64,000 bases of DNA from Clostridia bacterium (GCA_017435305.1 JAFSFH010000007.1:1-64000); one strand, 5' to 3'; shown: positions 1 through 8,690, numbered from the stretch's first letter. Translations and numbers: made by a program. Notes: generated from the sequence alone by a model not told the origin.

Positions 1-33
1 GACACTTGCATACGAACAACCGCACAAAACCAA

Positions 34-164
34 GGCCCCCTTGCCTAAAGGGGGCTGTCCGAGCGAATGCGAGGACTGGGGGATTCTTATAAAAAGAACA
101 TAAATTTTGACAATCCCTCCGTCATTTGCTTCGCAAATGCCTCCTCCCTTTACACAAGGGAGGC
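34..164. repeat. Family A paired element, ORF-less copy
   Basis: Two inverted CTCCC-type arms (arm 1 from 34, arm 2 ending about 164) enclose a short AT-rich core at about 92-113. Each arm contains a small hairpin with a variable core. The whole unit is nearly the same as the one at 12348-12473, core included, so the two are recent copies of one MITE-like element. A further related half-unit (CTCTCC type) follows at 165-210. No gene is seen in positions 1-243. Confidence 0.8.
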
Positions 165-243
165 TCCCTCTCCGTCGCCTGTGGCGACACCTCTCCCAAA
201 GGGAGAGGCAAGGAACGCTCCATACATAGCAACACGAAATGAT

Positions 244-281
244 AAAAAGAGCCGATGGCGGTTGCCATCGGCTCTTTTTTG
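244..281. terminator. Bidirectional rho-independent terminator after yfhO-like gene
   Basis: A stem of about 12 base pairs with a short loop (AGAGCCGATGGC / GCCATCGGCTCT) lies directly behind the stop codon of the minus-strand YfhO-type gene and has T-runs on both sides, so it can stop transcription from either direction. Confidence 0.85.
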
Positions 282-3200
282 TTATTCCTCGGTGGGGGTT
301 TCCGTATCGTTTTGATTGATCATTGCCTCATTGGTGGGGACGATGATGTCCGTTTTACCGCTGTTTTCGCCGTCGGTGGGGGCGTCCTCCGCCAGATCGG
401 ACAGCCGCACGGGAGTGCGGGCGGCCTTTCTCTTACGCCACCGGGTCAGCAGGGCAGGCACCGCCAACAGCATCAGGCACACCGCGCTGACAGCCGCGCC
501 CAACGCCTGACCCTTGGCCTTAAACACCAGCTTCACCTCGTGGGTGCCGGCGGTGATCGCCGCGCCCAGCAGGGCGCCGTCGTCGCCGCCCTCGGTGACC
601 GCGTTGCCGTCATCGTCCCACGTGGTCTCCTCGTCGGTATCAATGGGGAAGGCTTCCACCCGCTCCCCATCCACGTACACCTGCCATCCCTCATCGTAGG
701 GGATGGAGAAGAACATCGTCTGCTCCTCGGCGGCGGTGACCGTACCGGTCAGGGTGGAACCCTTGCGGTCGGTCAGCTGCATACCGCCGGTTTGCAGAGA
801 ATCCATATAGGTGTTCAGGGCGTCCTCGTCCATCCGCATCAGGTACACGTTGCCGGTGGCGGAGGTATCGCCGGACAGCGCCACCTCCATACGGTCGCCC
901 GCACGCAGGGTGCCCGCGTCGATGATGTACGGCTCGTGGTTGGTCACCGTCCAGCCGTTGACGTAGGATTCGCCGTTGTCGTCGGGGCGGTAGTGCTCCA
1001 CCGAGATGTCCTCCGCCGCGCGGCAGTCCACGTAGGCGAAATACCGTCCCGGGGTGGTGACGGTGGCGCTGAACACGCCGCCGGTCTCATCAAAGGACAC
1101 GCTGGTGCCGCTGACCGCGCCGCCGTCCACCGCCTCCAGCTCCAGCGCCTCGTACAGCGGGTCGGTGAGCCCCGTCAGCGAGGTGAACAGATTCTGCTGG
1201 CTCTCAAAGGGGTCGTACTTGACCCCCTCATAGTCGCGGATATCCTCCGACACCGCCAGACCGATGGGCAGCGCCAATTCGTTGCGATAGATATAATAGG
1301 TGACCGTCTCTTCGCCGTTGGCGGCGGACACGCTGTCCAGCAGGGTCAGCTGGGGATGGTCGGTCAGCCGCACGTCCAAGATGACGTACCGCAGACCCAG
1401 CAGGCTGTCGGTGGGCGCCACGTAGCTGTGATACAGATAGCTGTTGACCCCGTTGACCGCATACCCCATCTCCCCCATAAACTTGGTGGTCATATAGGGG
1501 TTACTGGAGGCAAAGGTGGTCAGACCGCTGTAATGGTGCAGGGCGGTGTCCACGCAGGTGGTGCGGGGCAGGTAGTCCATACGGCAGAACACGCTGAAGC
1601 CGTTGCCCTCCTCCTGCGCCAGCTCCTCGGCACGGCGCAGAGCGGTGTCCAGCACCTCGTGCTTCACGTGGGCGGTGTAATAGACCCGTCCGGTGAAATG
1701 CTCGTTCTCGTGCATCCGCTCCAGGGTGTAGGGGGTGCCCAGCAGCAGCTCCACGCACACCAGCGTCAGCAGCAGGCGGGTAAACAGGCGGGCGCGGTGC
1801 TTCCACACCGCGGCGGCCACCAGCACGAAGGCGTACCCCGCCAGTAAGATTAGGTTTACGTACAACAGACGCGGCTCTATGGTGGTCTTCTCCGCCAATT
1901 CCGCGTCGGCGGTGGCGGTCAGGTCGCCCAATTTCTCCCACAGCAGCAGGAAACCCGCGCACCCCGCCAGACCGGCGAGGATCTGCTTATGGGTGACGGC
2001 GCGCAGATGGGACAGCGCCGCCGCCGCCATCATCAGCAGCACGAAGCTCAGCAGGAAGGAGAAGCGATAGGGCAGGTCGTTGGGGGCGTGGAGTCCGTGC
2101 CACAGCAGGTCCAACTGGGACAGGGTGCAGCTGACCACCATCACCGCCAACAGCGCGGCATAGCACAGCCGCCGCCGCAGGGGAATCTCCTTTTGGGTCA
2201 GGTACACCGGCGCCAGCAGCACCGCCGGCACGCCGCAATAGATATTGGGCAGGTTGCCGGAGCGGATGGTGGGCTCGGCGCCGTAGAACAGCCGACCCAG
2301 CAGGTCGATAACCGTGAAATTGGTGTCAAAGTCCACCATCTCTCCGCCGGCGGCGGAGGTGCGACCCAACGCCAGCGCGGTGGGAATCAGCACGCAGGCC
2401 GCCATACCGGCGCCCCACAGACTGCCCGCGGCGAAGCGGGCACAGCCGATACCTACGTCCTTGAGGGTGCGGCGCTGACGCAGCAGCCACACACCCATAT
2501 ACAGCACCAGAAACACACACAGCATAAAGCCGATGTAGTAATTGCAGAACAGCGCCAAGCCAAGCGTGGCGGCATAGGGGATGATGCGACCGGTGGTGAG
2601 CATATGCTCCATCGCCATCACCACCAGCGGCAGCAATACCAGCACGTCCAGCCACATAATGTTCCAGGAATAGGCCAGCATATACCCCGACAGGGCGTAC
2701 ATAAGACCTACCGCCACCATCGCGGTGGTGCGCTTTTTATACAGATACTGCGCCATCGCCGTAAAGGATGCCGCCGCCAGCGCCCCCTTCAGCAGGGTGA
2801 TGACGAAGATGCCGTCCGGCAGAGTGGACTCGCTGAACAGCAGCAGCACCAGATTCAGCGGGCTGGCCAGATAATAGGCAAAGGTGGGGATAAACGCCGC
2901 ACCCATACCCACGTTGAAATCGTAGGTGAAGTCGCCGCCGTTTAAAATCATATGGCGCAATTCGCTGAGCAGAGGGGCGTACTGGTGGTGCATATCCACC
3001 ATCAGCACCGTCTTACCCCCAAAGGGGTAGACCCCCAGAAAGGCGTAGGCCAGCAGATACAGCGCCAGACCCAGTCCGCCCGCCAGCAGGGGACAGAACC
3101 ACACCGAGCGCTCCTCGGCGGGGGTGTCCTGCAGGGCGGTCAGCGCCCAGGTGACCAGAGCCGCCACCAGCGCACCGCCCCCCAGGGTGTAAAAGGCTCT

Positions 3201-3389
3201 CTGCAGGTCGGTGGCGGTGCCCTCCGCTCCCGTTTGGGGGGAGTTCCACATCCACAGGGCAAAGAACACGCTCAGCGTCAACACCAGAAACAGTATGAAC
3301 AGCACGCCGCCACGCACCGTGCGGGCGACGGCGTCATCCTGCATCCAGCCCTTCAGCCGTCCCTTCGGCGTTTCGTTAGGTTGTGTCAT
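282..3389 (-). CDS. YfhO family polytopic membrane protein
   Basis: The 1035-residue product has a short cytoplasmic N-terminus, a first membrane helix at about 27-50, and a dozen or more further hydrophobic segments to about residue 555. A large soluble, beta-rich extracytoplasmic region (about 560-960) follows, with one last membrane helix at about 965-990 and a basic tail. This is the architecture of the YfhO family, GT-C-fold-like membrane proteins linked in Bacillus and Listeria to glycosylation of lipoteichoic or wall teichoic acids. The segment with VDMHHQYAP near residue 131 fits the acidic first-loop motif of GT-C enzymes. The ATG at 3389 has little room for a longer start. It is the last gene of a minus-strand series and ends at a strong terminator. 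The family call is firm; the sugar and acceptor cannot be told from sequence. Confidence 0.85.
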   Translation of the reverse strand: MTQPNETPKGRLKGWMQDDAVARTVRGGVLFILFLVLTLSVFFALWMWNSPQTGAEGTATDLQRAFYTLGGGALVAALVTWALTALQDTPAEERSVWFCPLLAGGLGLALYLLAYAFLGVYPFGGKTVLMVDMHHQYAPLLSELRHMILNGGDFTYDFNVGMGAAFIPTFAYYLASPLNLVLLLFSESTLPDGIFVITLLKGALAAASFTAMAQYLYKKRTTAMVAVGLMYALSGYMLAYSWNIMWLDVLVLLPLVVMAMEHMLTTGRIIPYAATLGLALFCNYYIGFMLCVFLVLYMGVWLLRQRRTLKDVGIGCARFAAGSLWGAGMAACVLIPTALALGRTSAAGGEMVDFDTNFTVIDLLGRLFYGAEPTIRSGNLPNIYCGVPAVLLAPVYLTQKEIPLRRRLCYAALLAVMVVSCTLSQLDLLWHGLHAPNDLPYRFSFLLSFVLLMMAAAALSHLRAVTHKQILAGLAGCAGFLLLWEKLGDLTATADAELAEKTTIEPRLLYVNLILLAGYAFVLVAAAVWKHRARLFTRLLLTLVCVELLLGTPYTLERMHENEHFTGRVYYTAHVKHEVLDTALRRAEELAQEEGNGFSVFCRMDYLPRTTCVDTALHHYSGLTTFASSNPYMTTKFMGEMGYAVNGVNSYLYHSYVAPTDSLLGLRYVILDVRLTDHPQLTLLDSVSAANGEETVTYYIYRNELALPIGLAVSEDIRDYEGVKYDPFESQQNLFTSLTGLTDPLYEALELEAVDGGAVSGTSVSFDETGGVFSATVTTPGRYFAYVDCRAAEDISVEHYRPDDNGESYVNGWTVTNHEPYIIDAGTLRAGDRMEVALSGDTSATGNVYLMRMDEDALNTYMDSLQTGGMQLTDRKGSTLTGTVTAAEEQTMFFSIPYDEGWQVYVDGERVEAFPIDTDEETTWDDDGNAVTEGGDDGALLGAAITAGTHEVKLVFKAKGQALGAAVSAVCLMLLAVPALLTRWRKRKAARTPVRLSDLAEDAPTDGENSGKTDIIVPTNEAMINQNDTETPTEE

Positions 3390-3481
3390 AGTCGTCCTCC
3401 ATTAGCCACAGCATTTAAACCCGAATCCGATTTTGTGATACGGATTTTCCGCTGAGGCTTCATTAAAATACTCGTGAATAC

Positions 3482-4537
3482 TTACAGCGAGAGTTTCATA
3501 TCGTTATCCCGAATCCAGCCGATCTTACGCAACAATTCGGAGAATATCAGCGACAGCACGGCGGGGGCGATGATGCACACCACCACAATGCCCAGCCACA
3601 CCCACCAATTGTCGGTGCCCATATCGGTGAGGATGCCCAGAGGTCCCACCAAACCGCAGGTGCCCATACCCGCCGACACACCGGTGCATTCCAGACGGAA
3701 CACCAGCGTGGACAGGGGGCCGGTAAAGGCGGAGGCCAGCGTGGCGGGGATCCAGATGCGGGGATTCTTCACGATGTTGCCCATCTGCAGCATACTGGTG
3801 CCCAGTCCCTGGGCCACCAGACCGCCCCATTTGTTCTCACGGAAGGAGATCACCGCAAAGCCCACCATCTGGGCACAGCAGCCCGCCGTAGCGGCACCAC
3901 CCGCCAGACCGGTGATGCCGATCATAGCGCAGATGGCGGCGGAGGAGATGGGCAGGGTGAGGATCATACCCATCACCACCGCGATGATAATACCCATCAG
4001 CAGGGGTTGCATAGCGGTGGCGGTATTGATGAAGTAGCCCAGCCAATACATACAATAGGCGATGAGGGGGCACACCGCCAGCGACACCGCCATACCCGAG
4101 GCGATGGTGGTGACGGGGGTGACGATGATGTCCACGGGGGTTTCCTTCGACACCAGTTTGCCCAGCTCGATGGCCACGATGCACACCACAAAGGCGCCGG
4201 CGGGACCGGCGGTGAGGGGGGTGTCCACCCCCGCAAAGGTGGTGGGCAGACCGTTGGCGATAGAGCCCACCACCGCGCCGGACAGCAGCACCAGCGGCGG
4301 CGCCTTCAGGGCGTAGCCGATAGCCACACCCAGCGCCGCACCGGTACAGCCCTTGGCGTAGCCGGCGATGTCGGTCAGAAACGCCCAGCCGGTGTAGTCG
4401 CCCAGGGTCTGGAAGATGGTGCCGATGAGCAGGGTGGCGAACAGACCCACCGCCATCGACCCCATGGCGTCCACAAAATACAGCTTGCCCGAGGGGACGA
4501 CCCCTTTTCGCGTACAAAATGCCTTGATTTTTTTCAT
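3482..4537 (-). CDS. PTS transporter subunit IIC (PTS_EIIC_2 type)
   Basis: A 351-residue, very hydrophobic protein with about ten membrane segments. It starts with a short basic stretch and the sequence GKLYFVDAMGSMAVGLFATLL, typical of the PTS_EIIC_2 family of stand-alone IIC-like permeases. These resemble sugar-phosphotransferase membrane subunits but often have no IIA or IIB partner nearby, and none is seen here. The substrate is not known for most family members. The ATG at 4537 follows AGAGGCG at a good distance. It lies 35 bases downstream of the RAYT gene and upstream of the YfhO-type gene, on the same strand. Confidence 0.8.
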   Translation of the reverse strand: MKKIKAFCTRKGVVPSGKLYFVDAMGSMAVGLFATLLIGTIFQTLGDYTGWAFLTDIAGYAKGCTGAALGVAIGYALKAPPLVLLSGAVVGSIANGLPTTFAGVDTPLTAGPAGAFVVCIVAIELGKLVSKETPVDIIVTPVTTIASGMAVSLAVCPLIAYCMYWLGYFINTATAMQPLLMGIIIAVVMGMILTLPISSAAICAMIGITGLAGGAATAGCCAQMVGFAVISFRENKWGGLVAQGLGTSMLQMGNIVKNPRIWIPATLASAFTGPLSTLVFRLECTGVSAGMGTCGLVGPLGILTDMGTDNWWVWLGIVVVCIIAPAVLSLIFSELLRKIGWIRDNDMKLSL

Positions 4538-4572
4538 AAGTATCGCCTCTTTTAGAATTCCAAACAGATTTC

Positions 4573-5076
4573 TTACTTTTCGCAGTGATATTCATCCTCT
4601 TGCCACCGCAAGGGGTTTGTCTCGATGTAATCCCACACGTCGCGGTAATCCCGCTCCCCCCGAATCACGTGATCGTAATAGGAGCGTTGGAAAATATTGT
4701 TTCCGTATTCCTTGTTGCAAAAACGTTTAAATGTGGATACAAATTGCGCAACACTTGAATTGCGGTTTGTAGGGGCGGGCGTCCTCGACCGCCCACTATC
4801 GATTATCCGCAATAATATGTGAATGTGGTTTGGCATAATCACATATTTGTCCACAGATAGATGTGTGTAAAAATTGTTCAATTGATTCATATACCGTTCT
4901 GCCACGACACCGTATGGTAACAATTTCACGAACGGGCGGTCGAGGACGCCCGCCCCTACGGGTTCTATTTTAGATAGATTCGGCTTTCTGTTTTTGGTAC
5001 AGATGGTGATGAAATAGGCTCCATTTTCGGAATAATCATACTCTTTCAGCCGATTTGGTTTTCTTGTATCCATCAT
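4573..5076 (-). CDS. REP-associated tyrosine transposase (RAYT, IS200-like/Y1)
   Basis: The protein has 167 residues (166 if the second ATG is used). It carries the HUH motif of Y1 single-strand transposases (MPNHIHILL, histidines 84 and 86) and the catalytic tyrosine region RSYYDHV at 132-137, both intact. RAYTs nick and join single-stranded DNA at REP palindromes and are domesticated relatives of IS200/IS605. Two GTAGGGG-type REP palindromes are built into this reading frame, at 4769-4794 and, inverted, at 4933-4960; they encode the peptides GAGVLDRP (about 41-48) and SGRSRTPAPT (about 94-103). The start overlaps the stop of the upstream transporter gene (ATGATG against TGA) and lacks a clear ribosome site. 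All catalytic residues are present, so it is likely functional. Confidence 0.85.
   Translation of the reverse strand: MMDTRKPNRLKEYDYSENGAYFITICTKNRKPNLSKIEPVGAGVLDRPFVKLLPYGVVAERYMNQLNNFYTHLSVDKYVIMPNHIHILLRIIDSGRSRTPAPTNRNSSVAQFVSTFKRFCNKEYGNNIFQRSYYDHVIRGERDYRDVWDYIETNPLRWQEDEYHCEK
4769..4960. repeat. Inverted pair of family B (REP-like) palindromes inside the RAYT gene
   Basis: Copies at 4769-4794 and 4933-4960 are the same GTAGGGG palindrome (core GCGTCCTCGACC) in opposite orientation. They bracket the stretch coding for the HUH histidines. The second RAYT gene (49498-49902) has the same pair at the same two protein positions. Confidence 0.85.
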
Positions 5077-5870
5077 TTCTTGCGTAACAAGAACGTGCCG
5101 AAGAAGATGGCGGCCAGCACCAAGATGATGCAGGGGCCGGCGGCGATGCCGTTATAGAAGGACACCGCCAGACCCACCACGCCGGCAAACACGCCGAACA
5201 CCACCGATAGCAGGTGGTAGGACCGCAGACTCCGTACCACGTTGCGGGCGGAGGCGGCGGGCAAAATCAGCATGGCGTTGATTAAGAGCAGACCCACCCA
5301 GCGGATGGCCAGCATCACCACCACCGCCACCAAGGTGACGAACAGGTTGTCCAGCAATACGGTGGGCAGACCCTTACTCTTTGCCACCGATGGGCTGACG
5401 CTGACGGCGAAAAAGCCGTTAAAGCACACCAGCCACAGCACCAGCGTCACCGCCAACGCCGCGGCCAGCACCCACAATTCCTCGCGGGTGATGGACAGCA
5501 CGTCGCCCACCAACAGGCTCTGGTAGTTGCTCAGGTTGCCCTCGGCGGACAACAGCGCCAGACCCAGCGCCACACCCACCGAGGAGAACACACCGATGAC
5601 CGTATCGGTGGAGGAGATGCGACTGCGGCGGATGCGATTCATCGCCAGAGCGAACACCACACCGAACAGCACCAGTATCCACCGATAGTCGGACACCCCC
5701 GCCACCACGCCGATGGCGACACCGGTCAGCGCCGAGTGTCCCAGCGCGTCGGAGAAAAAGGACATCCGATTATTCACCACCAGCGTGCCCAGCAGGGCGG
5801 TCAGCGGCACCAGCAGCAGCACCGCCCACAGCGCGGTGCGCATAAAATCATACTGCAGCCAGTCAAACAT
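5073..5870 (-). CDS. znuB: Zinc/manganese-type ABC transporter permease (ZnuB/AdcB family)
   Basis: A 265-residue integral membrane protein of the ABC-3 family with about eight hydrophobic segments. The conserved region NRMSFFSDALGHSALTGVAIG near residues 36-56 and the later stretch with LLINAMLILPAASARN (coupling helix facing the ATPase) are typical of ZnuB/AdcB/MntB permeases. The ATG at 5870 follows AGGGGGTG and overlaps the ATPase stop codon (ATGTTTGA), so the two are translationally coupled. It forms the membrane channel of the znuA-znuC-znuB system encoded just upstream. The histidine-rich binding protein points to zinc rather than manganese, by inference. Confidence 0.88.
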   Translation of the reverse strand: MFDWLQYDFMRTALWAVLLLVPLTALLGTLVVNNRMSFFSDALGHSALTGVAIGVVAGVSDYRWILVLFGVVFALAMNRIRRSRISSTDTVIGVFSSVGVALGLALLSAEGNLSNYQSLLVGDVLSITREELWVLAAALAVTLVLWLVCFNGFFAVSVSPSVAKSKGLPTVLLDNLFVTLVAVVVMLAIRWVGLLLINAMLILPAASARNVVRSLRSYHLLSVVFGVFAGVVGLAVSFYNGIAAGPCIILVLAAIFFGTFLLRKK

Positions 5871-6600
5871 CGCCCTCACCCCCTTTCGGGAAGGCGGCGG
5901 CAAAGGCCTCCGACCCGAACACCTCGGCGGGGCTACCCTTTGCCAGCACGCGGCGGTCCAGCAGCACCACGCGGTCGGCGTGATGACGGACGAAACTTAA
6001 ATCGTGGGAAATCAGCAATATCACCATATCCTGCTGACGGAGCTGCTCCAGCAGCTCGTAGAAGCGGTGCAGACCCGCCTCGTCCACGCCGGACACCGGC
6101 TCGTCCAGCACCAGCATATCGGGATGGGGTCGGGTGGCGATGGCCAGCAGCACCCGCTGCCACTCACCGCCGGACAGACGACCCGCCGGCTTGTCCAGCA
6201 GGTCGGCGGCGTCAAACCGTTCAAAATGGGCGGCGATCTCCCGCCGCAGCCGCCGCGGGGTGGGCAAAAACGCCGGCCAGCGGCTGGTATACGCCACCGC
6301 CATATCCAGCACGGTGGCGGGGGAACTCTCGTCGATGTTTAGGGATTGAGGCACGTAGCCGATGCGGGGGGCGCGGTGGGCGGGCACGCCGTCGTGACCG
6401 GTGAACACCACCTCGCCCCGATGGGGTATCTGCCCCAGTACGGCCTTGAACAGGGTGCTCTTGCCCGCGCCGTTGCGCCCGATGAGGGCGGTGATCTCGC
6501 CGCAGTGGGCGTGGAGGGACACGTCCTCCACCAGCGTTTGTCCGCCCGCACGGACGGTGATGTTGTTGATTTTCAGACAGTGCAGTCCGCATTCGCTCAC
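5863..6600 (-). CDS. znuC: Metal ABC transporter ATP-binding protein (ZnuC/AdcC family)
   Basis: A 245-residue ABC ATPase with every motif in place: Walker A GRNGAGKST at 41-49, Q-loop glutamine 85, signature LSGGE at 142-146, Walker B LVLDEP at 163-168 and the switch histidine 199. It powers metal uptake with the permease encoded downstream and the binding protein upstream. Its start overlaps the binding-protein stop and its end overlaps the permease start, giving a tight three-gene operon. The set is common for zinc uptake. A second or third copy of the permease or the binding protein is not seen in the window. Confidence 0.9.
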   Translation of the reverse strand: MSECGLHCLKINNITVRAGGQTLVEDVSLHAHCGEITALIGRNGAGKSTLFKAVLGQIPHRGEVVFTGHDGVPAHRAPRIGYVPQSLNIDESSPATVLDMAVAYTSRWPAFLPTPRRLRREIAAHFERFDAADLLDKPAGRLSGGEWQRVLLAIATRPHPDMLVLDEPVSGVDEAGLHRFYELLEQLRQQDMVILLISHDLSFVRHHADRVVLLDRRVLAKGSPAEVFGSEAFAAAFPKGGEGDV

Positions 6601-7523
6601 GGCGCGTCACCTCCTTCGGTCAATGTTTGCAGTTTATCCAGGTTACGATTCATAGCGTCCAGCCAGTCGGTGGGCTTTCCGTCCCCCACCACGGCGGTCT
6701 CCAGCGAGATCACCTGCGCGGCGGGCACCAGCCCGTCCACCGCCGTGTAGCGGATGGGGTACTGGGTATCGTACAGCAGTACCAGGTCGGGGTGCTCCTT
6801 GGCCAGACGCTCCACCTGCGCCAGATGGTTGGCGGACAGACCGCTCTCACCGTCGGCAGACATAGTCAGCTTCACGTCCAGACCCACGTCCGCCGCCAGA
6901 TAGGACAGAGAATCGTGGAATAAGACACAGGGGCGTCCGTTCAGGTTGGGCAGACGTTGCTCGACACCCTTGATGGCGGTCTGGTAAGCCTTAGCATTTT
7001 GCTCGTAGCGGGCGCTGTTCTGTCGGTCCACCGACCGCAACGCCACCGCCACCTGGACCACCTGCTTTTGATACTGGGTGGGGCTGACCCACACGTGCTC
7101 GTTGTGGTCTTCGTGGTGGTGATGCTCCTCTGCCCCGTGATGATGGTCGGAGCAAAGCGGCTCCACCCACACCGCGGTATCCACCAAGCGATGCTCCTCC
7201 ACCAGCCCCTCTAAGAAGGGCTCGGCGCCGACACCATTGGTCATCACCAGATCCGCCCGCTCCAGAGCCAGACGGTCGGCGGGGGTCAGCTGATAGTCGT
7301 GCAGGCACCCCGCCCCCACGGCGGACAGCATGGTCAGCTGAACCCCGTCGGTATCGCCGAGGATATTCTGCGCCGCCACGTACAGGGGGTAGGTGGTGAC
7401 CAACACCCGCGGGCGGTCGCCTTGCTCTCTGTCCCCTGTCAGCAGGGACAGGCAGGTGGCCGCCAGCAGTATCACCGCCAGCAGCAACGCCACCGGCGCA
7501 TAGTGTCGAAAGGTGGATTTCAT
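6597..7523 (-). CDS. znuA: Metal ABC transporter substrate-binding protein (ZnuA/AdcA family)
   Basis: A 308-residue cluster A-1 solute-binding protein. It starts with a basic stretch and a hydrophobic signal or anchor (about 10-28); a cysteine at 24 could be lipidated but the lipobox is imperfect. The histidine-rich loop at 127-143 (HHHGAEEHHHHEDHNEH) between the two lobes is the hallmark of zinc-binding ZnuA/AdcA proteins. Further likely ligands are His75, His143 and a histidine in the FHDSLSYLA motif of the second lobe. It delivers the metal to the ZnuBC permease and ATPase encoded downstream. No clear Zur operator was found in the 39-base gap behind queT. Confidence 0.9.
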   Translation of the reverse strand: MKSTFRHYAPVALLLAVILLAATCLSLLTGDREQGDRPRVLVTTYPLYVAAQNILGDTDGVQLTMLSAVGAGCLHDYQLTPADRLALERADLVMTNGVGAEPFLEGLVEEHRLVDTAVWVEPLCSDHHHGAEEHHHHEDHNEHVWVSPTQYQKQVVQVAVALRSVDRQNSARYEQNAKAYQTAIKGVEQRLPNLNGRPCVLFHDSLSYLAADVGLDVKLTMSADGESGLSANHLAQVERLAKEHPDLVLLYDTQYPIRYTAVDGLVPAAQVISLETAVVGDGKPTDWLDAMNRNLDKLQTLTEGGDAP

Positions 7524-7562
7524 AGGGATTTTCCTTTACTGTGAGTATAATTCGTTGTAGAT

Positions 7563-8114
7563 TTATCTAAAAGTATAATTATTCTGCTCTAATCGGTGGT
7601 CAAAGCCGGATTTCTTAAAGGCCATCGCCAGCAGCAGACCGCCGCCCACGCAGGCGACCAGCTGTCCCGCACCCACCGAGCCGACCCACAACAGCCAGCC
7701 GTTGAGATGGCGGGGACCCACCGCCACGGTCAGCTCCGAGCCGATGATGAGGGCGTTGAGCGCCACGGGAGGCAGGGTGGACCACACCGGCAGACCGCCC
7801 ACGCGGAACCGCCGCAACAAGTAGGACAGCCACGCCGCCGCACCCGTCGCCAGGGTGCCCAGCAGGATGTCCAGCGCACCCGCCACGTTGGCGCCCATGG
7901 TCAGACCGATGAGATTGGACAGGGCGCACCCCACCGTCAGACCCACCGCCGAGGCAGGGGAATAGGCGGCCAGCACGGTGAGCGCCTCCGCCACGCGGCA
8001 CTGCACCGTGCCGAAGGACAGCGGCGCCAGCACCACCGTCAGGGCGGTGTACAGACCTGCTACCAGACCTGCCACCGCCAGGGAGCGTATCCGCTCCGAG
8101 TTGGTTTGTTTCAT
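7563..8114 (-). CDS. queT: QueT family queuosine-precursor transporter
   Basis: A 183-residue membrane protein with five to six hydrophobic segments, matching the QueT family. The stretch LAPLSFGTVQCRVAEALTVL near residues 30-49 and the later SNLIGLTMGANVAGALDILLGTL are family hallmarks. QueT proteins are the predicted substrate-specificity components for uptake of preQ1 or preQ0, precursors of queuosine in tRNA. The upstream leader folds like a preQ1-I riboswitch, which supports this role strongly. The ATG at 8114 follows GGAG. The zinc-type transporter operon starts 39 bases downstream on the same strand and may be co-transcribed; queuosine enzymes use zinc, but the link is inference. Confidence 0.88.
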   Translation of the reverse strand: MKQTNSERIRSLAVAGLVAGLYTALTVVLAPLSFGTVQCRVAEALTVLAAYSPASAVGLTVGCALSNLIGLTMGANVAGALDILLGTLATGAAAWLSYLLRRFRVGGLPVWSTLPPVALNALIIGSELTVAVGPRHLNGWLLWVGSVGAGQLVACVGGGLLLAMAFKKSGFDHRLEQNNYTFR

Positions 8115-8122
8115 TGATTTTC

Positions 8123-8168
8123 GCTCCTTAGTTTTGTTTTAAGTCAGGATGGTTTCGAACTGACTGAT
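8123..8168 (-). promoter_or_regulatory. Candidate preQ1-I riboswitch in the queT leader
   Basis: Read on the minus strand, a six-pair stem AGUCAG/CUGACU closes a 12-base loop (UUCGAAACCAUC). An A-rich tail (UUAAAACAAAACUAAGGAG) follows and ends in the ribosome binding site. This is the layout of the small preQ1 class I riboswitch, where the tail folds back on the loop and can hide the Shine-Dalgarno sequence when preQ1 is bound. The match is by eye, but it sits directly before a predicted preQ1 transporter gene. Confidence 0.7.
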
Positions 8169-8239
8169 GTGTTGTCGTCTTGAACAACTCAAAACAGAAA
8201 TCATAGCCGCCGCAGGCGGCGTGCCTCCCTTGTGTAAAG

Positions 8240-8310
8240 GTCGATTTCCCCCGATAGCGGGGGAAAATGTCGGCGTAGCCGACAAAAGGGGGGCCGTCTC
8301 GCGGCGAGCG
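8240..8310. repeat. Module D copy 1
   Basis: About 71 bases starting TCGATTTCCCCCGATAGCGG, with an internal hairpin ATGTCGGCGTAGCCGACA, inserted in the left arm of the DUF559 cassette. Other copies lie at 37367-37440, 45844-45918 and, interrupted, at 49937-50100. Confidence 0.75.
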
Positions 8311-8324
8311 GAGGTGGCCGAGCG

Positions 8325-8690
8325 TCAGCGAGGACGGAGGGATTGTTTTACCGCCTCGTCAATATATTCGCAAACACCTCGGAAATTTTTAAACACCTCG
8401 TTATTAGGTATCCGCAAAACCTGCATTCCGTATTCGTTTAGATATTCTGTTCTTTCCTTGTCTTCTTTAGTTTGCTTATCCATATAATGCTGTGAACCAT
8501 CAAGTTCTATAATCAATTGTGCTTCAGCACAATAAAAGTCAACTATATATTTGCCAATGGTTTTCTGCCGAAGAAATTTAAGCGGATAATTCCTTAAATA
8601 ATCGTACCATAGGTGTCGTTCTTCTTTGGTCATATTTTTACGAAGACGTCGGGCGAATGGGATGTTCTGCTTATTATGTTTTCGGTCCAT
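8325..8690 (-). CDS. DUF559 endonuclease-like protein, copy 1
   Basis: A 121-residue protein of the DUF559 family, relatives of very-short-patch-repair (Vsr-like) nucleases with a PD-(D/E)xK-type core. The likely active-site residues are Asp51 (YIVDFYC), Glu62 and Asp64 (IELDGSQH) and His68. The C-terminal VLRIPNNEV is also conserved. The ATG at 8690 lies just behind GGAGGGATTGTT, which belongs to the repeat arm, and the last residues (QSLRPR) are read from the opposite arm. It shares about 53% identity (hand count) with copy 2. Biochemical function is unknown. A repeat-targeting, homing or transposition role is inference from its position in three independent cassettes. Confidence 0.8.
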   Translation of the reverse strand: MDRKHNKQNIPFARRLRKNMTKEERHLWYDYLRNYPLKFLRQKTIGKYIVDFYCAEAQLIIELDGSQHYMDKQTKEDKERTEYLNEYGMQVLRIPNNEVFKNFRGVCEYIDEAVKQSLRPR

